A DNA stretch of 64,000 nt, from NCBI RefSeq assembly GCF_001294455.1, contig NZ_LIKT01000016.1, positions 1 to 64,000 on the forward strand, read 5' to 3'. A program made the position numbers and the translations under genes. A model generated the notes under the pieces. That model was not told the DNA's origin, did not search any database, and saw nothing but the letters and a program-made list of their open reading frames with translations. Position 1 is the first letter of the stretch, and the number at the start of each line of letters is the position of its first letter. Positions 62,201 through 64,000 of this stretch are shown one piece after another. The DNA is from Phaeobacter sp. 11ANDIMAR09 (lineage in GTDB: Bacteria; Pseudomonadota; Alphaproteobacteria; Rhodobacterales; Rhodobacteraceae).

Positions 62201-63256
62201 GAGACAAACATCGCCCCTCAGATCCTGCGGGATGCACGGGTGTTGCGAATCTTTGAGGGGCCAACAGAGCCGATGAATGCGCATATCGGCGCGCGTCTGG
62301 CGCAATTCCCGCAGGCGCTGGAGGACTATGTCGGCACCCGGTTGCAGCAACCGGAGCTGGGCACAGAGTTGGCTCTGAGCGCCCAGCAGATCTGGCGACA
62401 TCACCTGGACCATCAGATCCTTTGGGGCGGATATGCTGCGGCCAAGGCCCAGGCGCATCTGGCGATTGGCGAAGCCGCAAGCCATGGCTTGATGCTGGCA
62501 TGCCTGGTTCATCAGGGCGAGACAGGGGCTGCAAACCCAGATGGGGCCAACAGGCGGGCGCAGGATTGGGCGCGACGTCAGTTTGACAGGGCCTGGGCCA
62601 AGGCCCTGACCATGTCTCCTGCACAGGCGGTGCGGTTGGATCAAATGGAGATGGAGGCTCTGCGCGACAGTTGCGCCGCCGCGATTGGTGATGTCGAACA
62701 GCAGATGGCGGGATCAGATCATGAGCTCGACGGGTTGCTGAGGCGACAAAAACCGCAGCCAAAGCAAGAAGTGGCGCCTGCACAGCAAGGCGGGGCACAG
62801 GTCTCCTCTGGCCAGGGTGATGCGTTGCAGTCGGGTGATGGGGAGACATCGAAAACGGCTGAGGTCCGCGCGCTTAGCGCCTGGATCAAACGCTGGATGG
62901 CTTCAGAATTTCAGATCGAAATTGCTGCGATCGACGAGGCGGCCCGGTTTTCAAGCTTTGGCATGGATTCGGTGGCGGCCATGTTGCTGACAGGGGCGCT
63001 GGAGGACTGGACTGGCGTGGACCTCCCTGCCTCGCTGGTCTGGGAACATCGCAGCATCCGGGCTCTTGCCAGCCATGTTGCGGGTCTTGCTGGGGTGACA
63101 ATTCCAGGACTGAAAACTGTTGCTGCAACAGATCCTCAGGCGGAGGTCGAGGCGGTGGATTTGATGTCCTTGTTGGCCGGTGCGGATGATCTGTCCGAGA
63201 CAGAATTGGCGGCGCTGATTGCGCGTCTTGAACAGACAACACCGGAGGTCACATGA
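59294..63256 (+). CDS. Fatty acyl-AMP ligase / acyl-CoA dehydrogenase / ACP fusion
   Basis: Protein of 1320 residues with three parts. Residues 1 to about 590 are a fatty acyl-AMP ligase: LQYTSGSTSAPKGVAISHNNI (near 170-188), PHYHDLGLIFG, YGMAENTLVIS, RTGDLGGF and DDVMVLRGINYSPEDIE match this ligase class. Residues about 640-1020 are an acyl-CoA dehydrogenase: FAMTEAGAGSNIRNLSARG (near 745), GRKLWSGSAAWAG, ARVLRIFEGPTEPM. After a Gln/Lys-rich linker, residues about 1190-1265 form an ACP with phosphopantetheine Ser1226 (FSSFGMDSVAAMLLTGAL). It should activate a fatty acid, load it on the ACP and introduce an alpha,beta double bond. ATG 59294 follows GGGAGAG. Its stop overlaps the synthetase start (ATGA), so the acyl-ACP probably feeds that condensation domain. 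Confidence 0.88.
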   Translation: MGFDTGLIRSLQDRATEGKQVAFSFLVSPDQPPETLTYQGLDGTAKTLALALQAEAKTLQFTLRQAPVLIALPAGLAFLQCYFGCLYAGAIAVPIKYPQRNKPMDHTENVAADCGARLVIATREMKVRLSEALPDLRVLAIEDLLSRPAPAGAIWTDPDPKGTDIAHLQYTSGSTSAPKGVAISHNNIAQNAADVCSSFTIDETSRLLCWLPHYHDLGLIFGCIVPVFSGSHSLLMPPAHFAQRPVRWLQVMQAHQVTHSAAPNFAFDACLAVPRSVTANLDLSCVQALLNGAEPVRAQTVQRFVSRFAENGLGADVQCPSYGMAENTLVISVNGPANPLTWARFDSEALRQRRLVPVEESHLRHRALVVCSGAELGCEIRIVEPQSLQACAPGEIGEIWVQGPSVAAGYWQRDALTQEKFQARLKGETGLWLRTGDLGGFCDAGLIVIGRLDDVMVLRGINYSPEDIELSVEACDPALEPGGAVVFASEITAQAMGQVDGENGAENSGTQRLVVVHEVTRSALRTLRRGGAASEDLMQHLVAIIRAQVAEQHDLDLGALVLLPPKGVPKTHTGKKKRHACRSGFADGTLTGEARWFSSRYTRAVSTTLSGDTPSQTCGQQEPSPDAEALSSTTRDLIDWLRHYGETRLNSRQMDERRTMPPYVVMDFARQGLWGMVAPQHYGGLGLRNSDFVDVVQQMAAIDTTLASFTVVNNALGLRPILRHAQPDLVERLMPELASGRRLASFAMTEAGAGSNIRNLSARGVPNGRGGWQLQGRKLWSGSAAWAGVINTFVRIEDPRGGQAVSGFVVEAETAGLRQGPEALTLGLRAMVQNEVLLEGAEVTADQRLGEIGQGMVAASDAMEYGRFAIAAMSLGVVKRCLQLMLRHGSRRMIATGALLDNPATSLRVSELASAATGIDALVRTVAAQLDAGQPPPAEMFCACKSLAPEYAWKAADGLIQQMAGRGYIETNIAPQILRDARVLRIFEGPTEPMNAHIGARLAQFPQALEDYVGTRLQQPELGTELALSAQQIWRHHLDHQILWGGYAAAKAQAHLAIGEAASHGLMLACLVHQGETGAANPDGANRRAQDWARRQFDRAWAKALTMSPAQAVRLDQMEMEALRDSCAAAIGDVEQQMAGSDHELDGLLRRQKPQPKQEVAPAQQGGAQVSSGQGDALQSGDGETSKTAEVRALSAWIKRWMASEFQIEIAAIDEAARFSSFGMDSVAAMLLTGALEDWTGVDLPASLVWEHRSIRALASHVAGLAGVTIPGLKTVAATDPQAEVEAVDLMSLLAGADDLSETELAALIARLEQTTPEVT

Positions 63257-64000
63257 CACAGAAACTCCCCCCAAAGGACCTCAGCAAAGACGCGTTAAAA
63301 GCCCAGTTGAAAAATCTTGTGCGCCGTAAAATGGGTGCCTCGAGCAAGGGGCACCCGCTGAGCCACGGGCAGCAATCCCTGTGGTTCTTATGGCAGATGG
63401 CACCGGATAGCGCCGCCTTTACTATGGCATTTCCGATGCAAATCACCGGAGCCTTGGATCGGGGCGCTCTGGACCGCGCCTTTGCAGCTTTGGTGGATCG
63501 GCACGCCTGTCTGCACAGTGCCTTTTCCGAAGAAGGTGGCAGTCTACGTCAGGTCAGACACGATGGGCCAGAGCCGCACATTCAGCATCAAGACGCCAGA
63601 GGATGGAGTGAGGAGGCGCTGCGCACGAAGCTGGAAGAAACAGCGCGCCAGCCCTTTGACCTGCGCCGGGATGCCTGCCTGCGGGCCCATTTGTGGCAAT
63701 GCGGGGCAGAGCGGCATGTCTTTTGTCTGGCGATGCATCATATTACTGGGGATCTGTGGTCCCTGGTGGTGCTGATGGATGAGCTGCGCCAACTTTATAG
63801 GGCGGAGCAGCAGGCCCGTGGTGCGGCGCCTGCCGCGGGTGTATTGCCGGAGATTGCGGTCACTTATGGGGATTGTGTGCGGGCGATGCAGCTGGAGCAC
63901 GCGCGTGGCAAGCATCAAACCGCATTGGCCTATTGGGCGCAGGAACTGGCCGGAGATTTGCCGGTGTTGGATCTGCCCACGGATTTTCCGCGCCCGGCCC
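63253..64000 (+). CDS. Nonribosomal peptide synthetase, N-terminal condensation domain (partial)
   Basis: The reading frame is open to the window edge (249 codons), so the gene continues beyond it. After about 30 residues the condensation domain begins with LSHGQQSLWFLWQMAPDSAAFTM (core C1), followed by RHACLHSAFSEEGG (C2) and the catalytic MHHITGDLWSLVVLMDEL, in which His162, His163 and Asp167 fit HHxxxD; the usual glycine after Asp is leucine. The end LPVLDLPTDFPRP is the normal mid-domain block. An initial condensation domain directly after an acyl-ACP loading protein suggests N-acylation of the first residue. Adenylation specificity is not visible here. Confidence 0.9.
   Translation, partial: MTQKLPPKDLSKDALKAQLKNLVRRKMGASSKGHPLSHGQQSLWFLWQMAPDSAAFTMAFPMQITGALDRGALDRAFAALVDRHACLHSAFSEEGGSLRQVRHDGPEPHIQHQDARGWSEEALRTKLEETARQPFDLRRDACLRAHLWQCGAERHVFCLAMHHITGDLWSLVVLMDELRQLYRAEQQARGAAPAAGVLPEIAVTYGDCVRAMQLEHARGKHQTALAYWAQELAGDLPVLDLPTDFPRPA

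Noticed and set aside
1-64000. tRNA, rRNA, riboswitch or prophage content
   Set aside because: Reading both strands I found no cloverleaf-like sequence with a TTCGA arm, no rRNA segments and no phage structural or integrase genes. A covariance-model search would be needed to exclude small RNAs.

Overview
The window looks like part of an extrachromosomal replicon of a Roseobacter-group alphaproteobacterium (Rhodobacterales). The reasons are the GC-rich genes, frequent GTG/TTG starts, TRAP transport, Na+-NQR, aromatic catabolism, a Rhodobacterales-style palindromic intergenic repeat, and a Rep_3-type initiator beside parAB with iterons and parS-like palindromes. The taxon is an inference from gene content. 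I saw no rRNA, tRNA, CRISPR array or insertion sequence.

Layout. 1-1000: decayed class III aminotransferase. 1068-6448: LysR regulator divergent from a GMC oxidoreductase, an enolase-superfamily enzyme and an aldehyde dehydrogenase. 6617-12311: homoprotocatechuate meta-cleavage operon hpaF-E-D-G-H-I, whose aldolase carries an extra DUF2218-like domain. 12362-16730: nucleotide-sugar genes (two UDP-sugar dehydrogenases, manC). 17165-18166: tandem GAF protein. 18188-22493: replication and partition (rep, iteron origin, parA, parB). 22528-23541: UDP-glucuronate epimerase. 23689-29695: two MltB-like lytic transglycosylases around a two-component system and a multispanning membrane protein. 29983-35484: acyl-CoA-ligase-like enzyme, TRAP transporter and IclR regulator, sharing an operator motif. 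35532-38165: CBS protein, small membrane protein, cupin, FAD amine oxidase. 38379-45714: Na+-NQR operon with divergent maturation genes apbE and nqrM. 45825-48349: MarR regulator and an aromatic flavin monooxygenase.

48380-64000 (running off the right edge) is one side of a natural-product cluster. It has sbnA/sbnB for 2,3-diaminopropionate, a Sfp-type phosphopantetheinyl transferase and a tightly coupled seven-gene operon: threonine-synthase-like enzyme, asparagine-synthetase-like amidotransferase, P-loop kinase, 3-hydroxyacyl-CoA dehydrogenase, free carrier protein, acyl-CoA dehydrogenase, and a class II aminoacyl-tRNA-synthetase-like amino acid:carrier-protein ligase. A divergent 1320-residue fatty acyl-AMP ligase/acyl-CoA dehydrogenase/ACP fusion and an NRPS condensation domain follow.

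The most interesting reading is that the carrier protein, ligase and two dehydrogenases make an aminomalonyl-type extender unit. This would be a zwittermicin-like route in which a tRNA-synthetase homolog does the amino acid loading. The diaminopropionate genes and the lipid-loading fusion would supply other building blocks of an unknown lipopeptide or polyketide-peptide. The chemistry is inferred from family knowledge and gene neighbourhood only.
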